A DNA stretch of 64,000 nt, taken from positions 722,001 through 786,000 of the forward strand of contig JACKOW010000001.1 in the NCBI GenBank assembly GCA_024234055.1. The letters run 5' to 3'. Below the pieces are notes generated by a model, which was given only the letters and a program-made list of their open reading frames with translations, made no database searches and was not told the origin of the DNA. Position 1 is the first letter of the stretch. The number at the start of each line of letters is the position of its first letter. A program made the translations under genes and the position numbers. Below are positions 41,934 through 49,866 of this stretch, piece by piece. This DNA is from Rhodanobacteraceae bacterium (GTDB taxonomy: Bacteria; Pseudomonadota; Gammaproteobacteria; Xanthomonadales; SZUA-5).

Positions 41934-44111
41934 ATGGGCAGTGACAGCTTCGATCTGGTGCTGGCGGTATTTCGCGAGCCGGCGCGTATCGCCGAGATAC
42001 GCGAGCGGCCACTGCCCGAAGATGTGGCCAGGGTCATTCGTCTGGCTGCCGGCGAGGCATCGGCACTGGAAGACGCGGTCAGGTCGACGGGAGAGAACGA
42101 AGAAAAGCTCGTCGAGGCCTCGGTTTTCTTTCTCCAGCAGATCTTGTTTGCCCCGGGCGCGGATTCCTATCGAGTCCTTGGCGCCGCATCGAACAGCCAG
42201 CAAGATCGCCTGCGTGAAAACTATCGCTGGCTGATGAAATGGCTGCACCCCGATCGCAATCAGGATGGTTGGGAAGCGGTCTATGCCGATCGCGTGAATA
42301 TCGCCTGGCAAGACCTCAAGACGCCCAGCCGCAGGGCGGATTACGACGAGAAATCGGCGGTGATCCCCACCGTTGGCGTGTCGACTGAGTTGGTATTGAG
42401 GACTCGCCAGACGCAGGCGGCGCCGAGCGCACCGATCCTGTCCGGCTCAACGGTTCGTCTTCTGCCTGCGTTCATTCTCGGAGGGCTGGGATTGGGCGCG
42501 GTGGCGGTGATCAGTCTGATGTACTGGTCGCAGATACAAACCCAGAAGCAGCTCGCAGCCTCTCGAACCCAGGCTCTTGTTGAGCGCAAGGTGGATGAGA
42601 GCACGGCGGCCGGACTCCCGGAAGATCCGGCTACCACTGCGTATGCAACTGCCGATTCTGATTTGACAGCGCCACCCTCACCGATTGTCGCCGACGCAGG
42701 TCTGGCGCCAACAGCTGTCGTCTCGCTTGCCGTGGATGCCGGTCCGGGCGATCAAGAGGTTGCCGACGAGCAGGAATTGATCGACGGAGAGATGCTGGCT
42801 GCAGCTGGGGAGGACGAGGTCAGTCCGGACCCGGCAGCACCTGACGAAACCCGGACCGACGGTGATGGATGGGTGCCCGCCGACTCCGATTCGGCTACCT
42901 GGGCTGAAGCGCAGGCGGAATCCCAGACTAAGGCCGATGCCCTGGCGCGTGCGCAGGCGCAGGCTCAAGCCCAGGCAGATGCCTTGGCGCGAGCACAGGA
43001 AAAAGCCCAGGCCGAGGCCGACGCCTTCGCCAAAGCCCAGGCCCAGGCCCAGGCCCAGGCCCAGGCCCAGGCCGATGCGCTGGCGAAAGCCGAAGCTCAG
43101 GCCAAGGCGGATGCGCTGGCGAAAGCCGAGGCCCAGGCCAAGGCCGATGCGCTGGCCAAAGCCGAGGCCCAGGCCAAGGCCGATGCGCTGGCCAAAGCCG
43201 AGGCCCAGGCCAAGGCCGATGCGTTGGCGAAAGCCGAAGCTCAGGCCAAGGCCGATGCGCTGGCGAAAGCCGAGGCCCAGGCCAAGGCCGATGCGTTGGC
43301 GAAAGCCGAGGCCCAGGCCAAGGCCGATGCGTTGGCGAAAGCCGAAGCTCAGGCCAAGGCCGATGCGTTGGCGAAAGCCGAGGCCCAGGCCAAGGCCGAT
43401 GCGCTGGCCAAAGCCGAGGCCCAGGCCAAGGCCGATGCGTTGGCGAAAGCCGAGGCCCAGGCCAAGGCCGATGCGTTGGCGAAAGCCGAAGCTCAGGCCA
43501 AGGCCGATGCGTTGGCGAAAGCCGAGGCCCAGGCCAAGGCCGATGCGCTGGCCAAAGCCGAGGCCCAGGCCAAGGCCGATGCGTTGGCGAAAGCCGAGGC
43601 CCAGGCCAAGGCCGATGCGTTGGCGAAAGCCGAAGCTCAGGCCAAGGCGGATGCGTTGGCGAAAGCCGAAGCTCAGGCGAAGGTCGATGCCGCTGCTCAT
43701 GCAGTTCCCAAGGCTGTGTCAGATGCAGCCCCGATTGCGCCGGCAACACCTGCAAGCGCGCTTTTGGCGCCGGCTGACGCCGATGCGCGAGCCCTGATCC
43801 GCGAATTTGCGTCTGCTTATGCAGCGGGTGACCTGGGTCGCTTTGACCGCCTGTTCAGTCAGGGGCGCCCGCAGGCCCTGGATCACGAGCGCATGCGTGG
43901 CCGATTCGGCAATACGGAAATGCGATTCCTGGAATTCGAGCAAGTGCGGTTGACGCCAGAATCAGGTGCCACCCGCGCAAGAGCCCGGTTTCGCGATACC
44001 TACGTACCGCGCGGTGAGCGGCGTGCGGTAACCGAGACCGGAACCATCGAGTGGATCATTCATCTGGAAGACGGCGCGGCTCGTATTTCTGGCCTGGCGC
44101 GGAGCGGGTAG
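41934..44111 (+). CDS. Membrane J-domain protein with 12-residue repeat stalk and NTF2-like C-terminus
   Basis: The 725-residue protein is of unknown function. In order: an N-terminal helical part (1-75); a J domain with the HPD triad H105-P106-D107 (YRWLMKWLHPDRNQDGW); a membrane helix at about 175-198; an acidic spacer; an Ala/Lys/Glu stalk (about 322-600) including seventeen copies of LAKAEAQAKADA, predicted as one long helix; and a compact C-terminal domain (617-725, REFASAYAAGDLGRFDRLFS, then beta-strands) resembling NTF2/SnoaL-like folds. The J domain should face the cytoplasm and recruit DnaK, with the stalk and tail outside. It begins 6 bp after the Wzc-like gene, so it is part of the exopolysaccharide operon. 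Confidence 0.88.
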   Translation: MGSDSFDLVLAVFREPARIAEIRERPLPEDVARVIRLAAGEASALEDAVRSTGENEEKLVEASVFFLQQILFAPGADSYRVLGAASNSQQDRLRENYRWLMKWLHPDRNQDGWEAVYADRVNIAWQDLKTPSRRADYDEKSAVIPTVGVSTELVLRTRQTQAAPSAPILSGSTVRLLPAFILGGLGLGAVAVISLMYWSQIQTQKQLAASRTQALVERKVDESTAAGLPEDPATTAYATADSDLTAPPSPIVADAGLAPTAVVSLAVDAGPGDQEVADEQELIDGEMLAAAGEDEVSPDPAAPDETRTDGDGWVPADSDSATWAEAQAESQTKADALARAQAQAQAQADALARAQEKAQAEADAFAKAQAQAQAQAQAQADALAKAEAQAKADALAKAEAQAKADALAKAEAQAKADALAKAEAQAKADALAKAEAQAKADALAKAEAQAKADALAKAEAQAKADALAKAEAQAKADALAKAEAQAKADALAKAEAQAKADALAKAEAQAKADALAKAEAQAKADALAKAEAQAKADALAKAEAQAKADALAKAEAQAKADALAKAEAQAKADALAKAEAQAKVDAAAHAVPKAVSDAAPIAPATPASALLAPADADARALIREFASAYAAGDLGRFDRLFSQGRPQALDHERMRGRFGNTEMRFLEFEQVRLTPESGATRARARFRDTYVPRGERRAVTETGTIEWIIHLEDGAARISGLARSG
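43080..43691 (+). repeat. Seventeen tandem 36-bp units coding LAKAEAQAKADA
   Basis: Seventeen in-frame 36-bp units run without gaps from 43080 to 43691; the last is diverged (AKVDA). Synonymous codon variants mark sub-types, and units 8-11 (43332-43475) and 12-15 (43476-43619) are identical as four-unit blocks, showing a recent 144-bp duplication. The lack of spacers and the perfect reading frame rule out CRISPR. Confidence 0.95.
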
Positions 44112-44176
44112 CCAAGATGCTCGAGATTTGCAGCGCCCGGATCAGTATCCATGTACGCGATGTGGACCTCTAGCTC

Positions 44177-45448
44177 GTGAGGCGGGTCGCAAGGAGACAG
44201 CTAGGCCTGTTCGGCCTTCTGCTCGTGCTGCTCTGGCTGGTCGGCGTCAGAGGCTATTCGGATTACCTGGCGCGGGTGCTTCCCGAGCGTGCGCTTGCGC
44301 TCAATCCATCCCAGCCCGAGGCGCTGCTGCGAGCGGCTGAATCGGCCTTGCTGACACATCGGCTCGGCGAAGCGGAAAACTTGGCGCGCGAAGCACTGCG
44401 AATTGCGCCCATGAGTGGTCCGGCCTTGCGAGTGCTTGGTGCCGTGGCCGAGGCGCGAGGAGATCAGGCCAGAGCTCGGCAACTGATTGAACTCGCCGTT
44501 GCCGTGACTCCCAGGGACACAGCCGGACAATTCTGGTTGGCGATCAATGCGCTGGTCGCTCGGGATCTTGGCGATTGCCTGCGACGACTCGATCGCCTGT
44601 TGCGATTCGAGCCCCAGGTTGAGCCGGATGCCTTTCCCATTCTTGCCACCATTGCCGTCAGCCCGGCCGGCGTCGGTGCGATCGCCGGTACCCTGGCACA
44701 GGATCCTCCTTGGCGTGGCGGATTCATGCAGCAGTTGATCTACCAGGCGCCTGCCGCCACGGATGTACTGCGACTGTTCCGCGCCATCTCGGCCGAGCAG
44801 GGCAAGGTGCACCCCGGCGAATGGGACGCGCTTATCGCAAGGCTGATCGCCGCCAACGACTGGATCAGGCTGCGCCGTTTGCTGTCCGCCCATCCGGAGC
44901 TGGGGAGTGCGAACACGCTCGTGCACGATGGCGCCTTTGATGGGGACGGACACGGGCCCGTGTTGGGCTGGAATATCGGTCGGGTTCCAGGTGCCGACGC
45001 CATGATTTCAGAAGACCCCTCGGCAGCCGGGAATCGTGCATTGCGATTGCAATTCCACGATCGCCGCGTGCCCTTTCGCCATGTCTCGCAACTGCTGCTT
45101 CTGCAGCCAGGCCCTTACCGCTTGACGGGTCGGGTGCGTCTGGTCGATCTGCAGACGCCGCGGGGCCTGGCATGGACACTGACCTGCACCCCGGGGCAAG
45201 CAGTGATCGGCAAGAGCGAATTGCTTTCAGGCAGCAGTGACTGGCGGGCCTTTGATATTCAGTTTCAGGTGCCTGAGGACAATTGCGGCGGGCAGTCACT
45301 GGTGCTGGCAGTAGAGGCTCGAATTGCTGCGGAGCAGCAGATTGTCGGAGAGGCTTGGTTCGACGATCTCCAGATCGCGGCCCTCGCACCCCGTTCATCA
45401 GCTGACGCGGCTCATCCCAAGCTTGAGACTGTCACCGGATCGAGATAA
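44177..45448 (+). CDS. TPR membrane-anchored protein of the exopolysaccharide cluster
   Basis: From GTG 44177 the 423-residue product has an N-terminal membrane helix (LGLFGLLLVLLWLVGV). About three TPR-like repeats follow (ALALNPSQPEALLRAAESAL, AENLAREALRIAPMSGPALR, ARQLIELAVAVTPRDTAGQF), then a helical middle and a beta-rich C-terminal part (LRLQFHDRRVPFRHVSQLL, GPYRLTGRVRLVDLQ) that looks like a carbohydrate-binding jelly roll. Topology suggests the repeats and sugar-binding-like domain are periplasmic. I do not recognise a named family. It sits 65 bp after the J-domain gene and 43 bp before the FecR-like gene. Confidence 0.8.
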   Translation: MRRVARRQLGLFGLLLVLLWLVGVRGYSDYLARVLPERALALNPSQPEALLRAAESALLTHRLGEAENLAREALRIAPMSGPALRVLGAVAEARGDQARARQLIELAVAVTPRDTAGQFWLAINALVARDLGDCLRRLDRLLRFEPQVEPDAFPILATIAVSPAGVGAIAGTLAQDPPWRGGFMQQLIYQAPAATDVLRLFRAISAEQGKVHPGEWDALIARLIAANDWIRLRRLLSAHPELGSANTLVHDGAFDGDGHGPVLGWNIGRVPGADAMISEDPSAAGNRALRLQFHDRRVPFRHVSQLLLLQPGPYRLTGRVRLVDLQTPRGLAWTLTCTPGQAVIGKSELLSGSSDWRAFDIQFQVPEDNCGGQSLVLAVEARIAAEQQIVGEAWFDDLQIAALAPRSSADAAHPKLETVTGSR

Positions 45449-45491
45449 CCTATGTCCGTCAGACTTTCTGAAGCGAGCGGAGTGCTCACGC

Positions 45492-46286
45492 ATGAAAATC
45501 ATTGCCCGAGGACTGTGCTCCGCGATGTTGGCCATTGTGGCGACGTCGGCGTTTGCCCAGACCAATGAGCCCTCGGAGCGAGAAGACGAGATCGTCGGCA
45601 CCCTGCAGAATGTGGTCGGAACTGTCCTGATCAAGGTTGGCGATGAATCGGTGCCCGCGGTGGAGGGGCAGCAAGTTCGCTACACCGAAGAAGTCCTGGT
45701 CACCGACGGTGCGCGTGCCCTGCTGGTGTTCAACGACGGTTGTGACATGGACCTGGAAGACGAGGAGCTCTACGAGATTCCGCGTCGTTCTCCCTGCGCC
45801 ACGCTGTGGTGGGCGGGTCCTGCCGCTGCGGGTGTGGCTTGCGGTGCGGCACATGCGAACAAGTCCAACAACTCACGGGCTCTGGCGGCGGTCGGACTGG
45901 CGGCGGGTGGCGGCTTGCTCGGTGTTGCCCAGGGTCGGGAGACGGACTACCGGGAATACGCTGCAGCGTTGGAATCGGCCGAGGGTGAGGTTTACGCCAC
46001 CAATCAGGCCGGCGAGCTTGAGGTCATTCGCCCGGGTACGCGCTTGCGCGCCGACCAGCAGGTGGTGGTCAAGGAATTGTCCAAGGCGGTGATCCGTTTT
46101 GACGACGGCTGTACCAAGGAAATTCAGGTCGGCGGCGATCGCGATGACCGTGACGAGCGCGAAGACCGCTACGTGGTACCGCACAATTCACCCTGCTTCA
46201 CGCCGGGAACCTGGTGGGCCAGTGCTGCGGCTGCCGCCGGTCTGTGTGTGACCGTGGAAGACAAGAAGGATGTGGCATCGCCCTGA
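45492..46286 (+). CDS. Secreted protein with two FecR-like repeats
   Basis: The 264-residue product has a signal peptide (KIIARGLCSAMLAIVATSAFA) and two copies of a FecR-like beta domain. Copy one spans about residues 40-120 (GTVLIKVGDE, VLVTDGARALLVFNDGCDMDL, SPCATLWWAG) and copy two about residues 165-255 (GEVYATNQAGELEVIRPG, VVVKELSKAVIRFDDGC, NSPCFTPGTWWAS). Each copy shares the pattern VxFxDGC then SPC then WWA, so the cysteines may form matching disulfides. Between them is an Ala/Gly-rich segment that could be a membrane helix. FecR domains often bind surface polymers or transmit signals, but no sigma/anti-sigma partner is adjacent. It is the last gene of the exopolysaccharide run. Confidence 0.82.
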   Translation: MKIIARGLCSAMLAIVATSAFAQTNEPSEREDEIVGTLQNVVGTVLIKVGDESVPAVEGQQVRYTEEVLVTDGARALLVFNDGCDMDLEDEELYEIPRRSPCATLWWAGPAAAGVACGAAHANKSNNSRALAAVGLAAGGGLLGVAQGRETDYREYAAALESAEGEVYATNQAGELEVIRPGTRLRADQQVVVKELSKAVIRFDDGCTKEIQVGGDRDDRDEREDRYVVPHNSPCFTPGTWWASAAAAAGLCVTVEDKKDVASP

Positions 46287-46646
46287 TCAGGGCGGCCAAT
46301 GCAGCCTACGTCCCGCAAGGATTGCGGGCATAGTGCCCGCCGCATCGTTCCAATACCCGGCGTCGTAGCGACCCCTCGGCTTGCGCCTGCGCCCCAGCGC
46401 GTTCTTGACTGCCAATGCAGCGCATGCCGCTGGGTCAGGGGAGCGCTGGAGATCGGGTATTCAGGCCTGCCGTTCGCAACTGTTGCGGCCAGTCTCCGAG
46501 CGGTTTGAAGGGCCTTCTGCACGGGTAGATGACGATGTTGGGCGGTGCTCGCTTCTTCGCCTATCTACTTGATTTGCCTCGGTCGCTGCGCTCCGTGCGC
46601 CTTGCCCTCTGCCGGTTCGCGACGCTTCTTCAAACCGCTCATCCGA
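46287..46646. other. 360-bp gap with two mutually exclusive hairpins
   Basis: There is no supported gene here. Shortly after the FecR-like stop, CCCGCAA (46312-46318) can pair with TTGCGGG (46322-46328), or GCGGGCA (46324-46330) can pair with TGCCCGC (46334-46340). Both are perfect 7-bp stems with 3-nt loops and they share the central GCGGG. No T-run follows. The rest is GC-rich sequence without obvious repeats. Confidence 0.5.
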
Positions 46647-47066
46647 TCAGTCGTTGTTCCCGATCTGCCTGAGCCAGGCCTGCAGATTGTAGTAGTTGCT
46701 GATTCGCTGAATCAGTCCCTCTCTGATCTCGAAGAAGGCGCCCCCGGCAAGCCGATAGCGTTGTCCGCTGGCAGCCGGCAATCCCTCGTCGGTGGACAGA
46801 TATTGGCCGGAAACCACGTATTCGGCCGCCGCGCGTTGGCCATTTGCCGAAACCATGATCTCGATATCGCTGAGGACTTCCAGATAACACCGCTTCATGC
46901 GCTGCAGAAAGTGCTCGAAATGAGCTCGCCCGATTTCCCGGTCTCCCTGATTCAGATCGTGAATCACGTCGTCGGTCAGCAGTTCCAGCATTCCTGGCCA
47001 ATCGGCGCGATTGAAGGCCAGATAGTAGCGATGAATCAGCTCGCGACTGGATGCTGCGCTGCTCAT
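46647..47066 (-). CDS. SnoaL-like / NTF2-fold protein
   Basis: This small 139-residue alpha+beta-barrel protein (ELIHRYYLAFNRADWPGMLELLTDDVIHDLNQG at the start, GGAFFEIREGLIQRISNYYN near the end) matches the ketosteroid-isomerase-related family of the SnoaL type. The cellular substrate is unknown. The start ATG overlaps the stop of the PfkB kinase gene (ATGA), so the two are translated together. Confidence 0.82.
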   Translation of the reverse strand: MSSAASSRELIHRYYLAFNRADWPGMLELLTDDVIHDLNQGDREIGRAHFEHFLQRMKRCYLEVLSDIEIMVSANGQRAAAEYVVSGQYLSTDEGLPAASGQRYRLAGGAFFEIREGLIQRISNYYNLQAWLRQIGNND

Positions 47067-48007
47067 TCGAAGCGGTAACCGAATTCTTGGTGAAAGCGGC
47101 TCAGAAACTGCTCACGGTCAAACTTCTGATTCTGGGTGCCTGGATGTTCGATCTTGATGGCGCCCATCAATGAGGCTATTCGACCCGTGGTTTCAAATTC
47201 CAGGCCATTCATCAAGCCGTAGATGAGCCCGGCGCGATAGGCATCGCCGCAGCCGGTGGGGTCGAGCACGGCCTTGGCCTTGGCGCTGGGAATCTCGATC
47301 AGGCCTTCGCGCGTATACCAGCGCGAGCCTTCAGCGCCGCGGGTGACGATGTAGGCCGAAACCTTTTCGGCAATCTGCTCGGGTGACCAGCCGGTGCGTT
47401 CCGACAGCAACTGCGATTCGTAGTCGTTGACCGAGACGTAGGTGGCATTCTCGATGAAGGCGCGGAACTCCTCGCCGTTGAACAGGGGCAATGCCTGTCC
47501 CGGATCGAAGATGAAAGGCACACCCATCTCGCGGAATTCGGCGGCGTGTTGCAGCATGGCATCGCGATTGTCGGGAGCGACGATGCCGAAGGCCGCGTTC
47601 TTGACGTCCTTGACGTGGGCACCGTGACTTTGGGTCATCGCGCCGGGATGGAAGGCAGTGATCTGATTGTCGTCGAGATCAGTGGTGATGTAGGCCTGCG
47701 CGGTGTAGTGGTCCGGCAGTTCCCGTACGCAGCGCAGATCAATGCCCAGGGCCTCGAAATGCGCGCGATAACTGTCGAAATCGCGTCCGACAGAGCCGAA
47801 GGGCACCGGATGACCGCCCAGCAGCTTCAGGTTGTAGCTGATGTTCCCGGCACAGCCGCCGAACTCCCGGCGCAAGGTGGGCACATAGAACGCCACGCTC
47901 AACATGTGAACCTTGTCGGCGAGGATGTGGTTCTTGAAGCGGTCTTCGAACACCATGATGGTGTCGAAGGCCAACGAGCCACAGATCAGGGCTTGCTTGG
48001 GCGCCAT
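47063..48007 (-). CDS. PfkB-family sugar/nucleoside kinase (adenosine-kinase-like)
   Basis: The 314-residue kinase has the PfkB N-terminal motif (ICGSLAFDTIMVFEDRF, REFGGCAGNISYNLKLLGG) and the C-terminal signature VLDPTGCGDAYRAGLIYGL with the catalytic aspartate. Substrate recognition cannot be read with certainty; close relatives in xanthomonads and betaproteobacteria are annotated as adenosine or carbohydrate kinases. It is cytoplasmic and forms a two-gene unit with the SnoaL-like gene. Confidence 0.9.
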   Translation of the reverse strand: MAPKQALICGSLAFDTIMVFEDRFKNHILADKVHMLSVAFYVPTLRREFGGCAGNISYNLKLLGGHPVPFGSVGRDFDSYRAHFEALGIDLRCVRELPDHYTAQAYITTDLDDNQITAFHPGAMTQSHGAHVKDVKNAAFGIVAPDNRDAMLQHAAEFREMGVPFIFDPGQALPLFNGEEFRAFIENATYVSVNDYESQLLSERTGWSPEQIAEKVSAYIVTRGAEGSRWYTREGLIEIPSAKAKAVLDPTGCGDAYRAGLIYGLMNGLEFETTGRIASLMGAIKIEHPGTQNQKFDREQFLSRFHQEFGYRFE

Positions 48008-48119
48008 GCGTTGGGAATCCGAACGAGAGGAAAATCACGCGGAGACTACCGCGCCAGCGTCGACGAGGCCAGCCGCACGCGGGGAAAGCGCACACACGCG
48101 GACGCTACCGAGGACCGCA

Positions 48120-48728
48120 CTACGGCAGCACGTCTACATTCTTGACCAGCAAGAGTTCGCAGGCGCCGGCGCCGTTGTCCTCGCGCGTCAGCGATGAACG
48201 CCAGGACCAGCCGTCTTCGCGGCGCGCCGCGACCAACAATCCTTCCAGTCTCACCACCTCCCCGGGTCGTATCCGACGCAGACTGGCGCTCACGGCAGCA
48301 TCGGCAGGGATCAGATGGACATTGGCGGCCGAGCGGACGATCTCGTCGGCCGGAATCGGTGGCTGATCGATCCAGCGGTAGTTGAAGAAGCGGGCGCCCT
48401 GGCTGATGTCGAGCTGATCAATCACCGCGCTGTCCGACATCCGGCCCCAGCCGATGGCAAAATCCACGGGCGACAAGGCCGCTCCGGCATCGAATCGATA
48501 GCTGAGGCGAGACAGCACGCGCGCCTCGGTGCGGAACTCGGCCAGCGGCGTCAGTTCGAACTCGCCGTGGCGGATGCTGGGCTGGCCGGCCGGGAGGTCG
48601 CGCTGCAGCGGCGTTTCCGGGGCCAGAATTCCCGGTTCGCGCGGGATGCCGCCGGGATCGCGCGTGTGCAGATGCCAAAGTCCGCCAACGACGCAGACGA
48701 TCAGCACCAGCCAGCCATTACGGCTCAT
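48120..48728 (-). CDS. Conserved-looking membrane-anchored hypothetical protein
   Basis: The 202-residue protein has an N-terminal hydrophobic anchor (GWLVLIVCVVGGLWHL), then a soluble domain rich in beta segments (FELTPLAEFRTEARVLSRLSY, SPVDFAIGWGRMSDSAVID, FFNYRW, RIRPGEVVRLEGLLV, SLTREDNGAGACELLLV). I do not recognise a named domain. Its start overlaps the end of oxyR by 4 bp (ATGA), so it is co-translated with the peroxide regulator. Segments such as PGEVVRLEGLLV recall OB-fold-like periplasmic proteins, but this is only an impression. Confidence 0.75.
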   Translation of the reverse strand: MSRNGWLVLIVCVVGGLWHLHTRDPGGIPREPGILAPETPLQRDLPAGQPSIRHGEFELTPLAEFRTEARVLSRLSYRFDAGAALSPVDFAIGWGRMSDSAVIDQLDISQGARFFNYRWIDQPPIPADEIVRSAANVHLIPADAAVSASLRRIRPGEVVRLEGLLVAARREDGWSWRSSLTREDNGAGACELLLVKNVDVLP

Positions 48729-49663
48729 CCGGATGCCTCCGTGTCGAGCTCAAACGCAGGGCTCCCGGCCAGCGCTCTGCGCCCGCATTGGCCAATCAAC
48801 TCGGCCAGTTCATGCATCAGCGCCTCGCGGGCATCGCTCTTGCGCCACAGCAGCCCCAGCTGACGGCTGGGTGCAGGTTCACGGAAAGGGCGCAGCAGCA
48901 CATGGTCGTTGTTGGCCACCGGCGGCATGACCGCGAGCTTGGGCAGCAGGGTCAGGCCGACATTGGCCGCCACCATCTGTCGCAGCGTTTCCAGACTGGT
49001 GGCGCGAAAGCCGCTGCGCTCGGTGCCGCCGCCCAATTCACAGAGCGACAGGGCGTGAGCCCGCATGCAATGGCCCTCTTCCAGCAGCAGCACCTCACGG
49101 TTGCGCAGATCGCTGATCTCGATCGGGCCCGGAAATTCCGATGCGCGCTCGCGTGGAAGCGCCAGCAGGAAAGGCTCGTCGAACAATTCGGCCACTCCCA
49201 GGGCGTCACCCGCCGCAGGCAGGGCGAGAACGATGGCGTCAAGTTCGCCGCGTTCCAGTTGCGCCTGCAGGTCTTCGGTCTTCTCTTCGATCAGCAACAG
49301 CTCCAATTTGGGGAAGCGCTGGCGCAAAGCCGGAACGACATGTGGAAGCAGATAGGGACCCAGCGTGGGAAACATGCCCAGCCGGATGCTTCCGGCTTCC
49401 GGATCCCGAGCGCCGCGCGCCAGTTCGCGCATGGCGTCGACTTCCCGCAGCACGGCGCGGGCCCGGGCGACGATGGCCTCGCCGGTAGCGGTGAGCAAGA
49501 CCGCGCGCGGCTGGCGTTCGAAGATCTGAACGCCCAGCTCTTCTTCCAGTTTCTTGATCTGGGTGGACAGCGTAGGCTGGCTGGCAAAGGATGCTTCCGC
49601 CGCGCGGCCAAAATGCTTGTGATCCGCCAATGCCACCAGATACTTGAGATCACGCAGATTCAT
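48725..49663 (-). CDS. oxyR: OxyR hydrogen-peroxide-sensing LysR-type regulator
   Basis: The 312-residue LysR regulator begins MNLRDLKYLVALADHKHFGRAA-type with a winged HTH (QPTLSTQIKKLEEELGVQIF). The peroxide-sensing cysteines fall at C199 and C208 in LLEEGHCMRAHALSLC, the same numbers as in E. coli OxyR. Peroxide should form the C199-C208 disulfide and switch DNA binding at katA/ahpC-type promoters, none of which are in the window. ATG 49663 is chosen over an upstream opening because it gives the canonical OxyR N-terminus. Confidence 0.93.
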   Translation of the reverse strand: MNLRDLKYLVALADHKHFGRAAEASFASQPTLSTQIKKLEEELGVQIFERQPRAVLLTATGEAIVARARAVLREVDAMRELARGARDPEAGSIRLGMFPTLGPYLLPHVVPALRQRFPKLELLLIEEKTEDLQAQLERGELDAIVLALPAAGDALGVAELFDEPFLLALPRERASEFPGPIEISDLRNREVLLLEEGHCMRAHALSLCELGGGTERSGFRATSLETLRQMVAANVGLTLLPKLAVMPPVANNDHVLLRPFREPAPSRQLGLLWRKSDAREALMHELAELIGQCGRRALAGSPAFELDTEASG

Positions 49664-49866
49664 GGCAGGCTGCCGTTGCCGAGATTGGCTGAGGAAGGGG
49701 AGTCGGAAGACTCCTCGGACGGACCGAGCGCTCTCTTTAGTCAACATCAATCAGACCATGGCCGCAATCCCCGCGCGGCCAGCCAGTTCTCGCAGAGCGG
49801 CGCTCGCCGCCAAGGGCTGCATCCGGGGCGCGCGGGTTTAGACTAGGGCCAACTACGGAGAGAAGC

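Noticed and set aside
43080..43691. Regular direct repeats that could suggest CRISPR
   Set aside because: There are no spacers; the 36-bp units are contiguous and keep one reading frame.
42678..43700. Long minus-strand open frame rich in Gly/Leu/Arg
   Set aside because: It is the antisense reading of the repeat stalk of the J-domain gene; low complexity, no start context.
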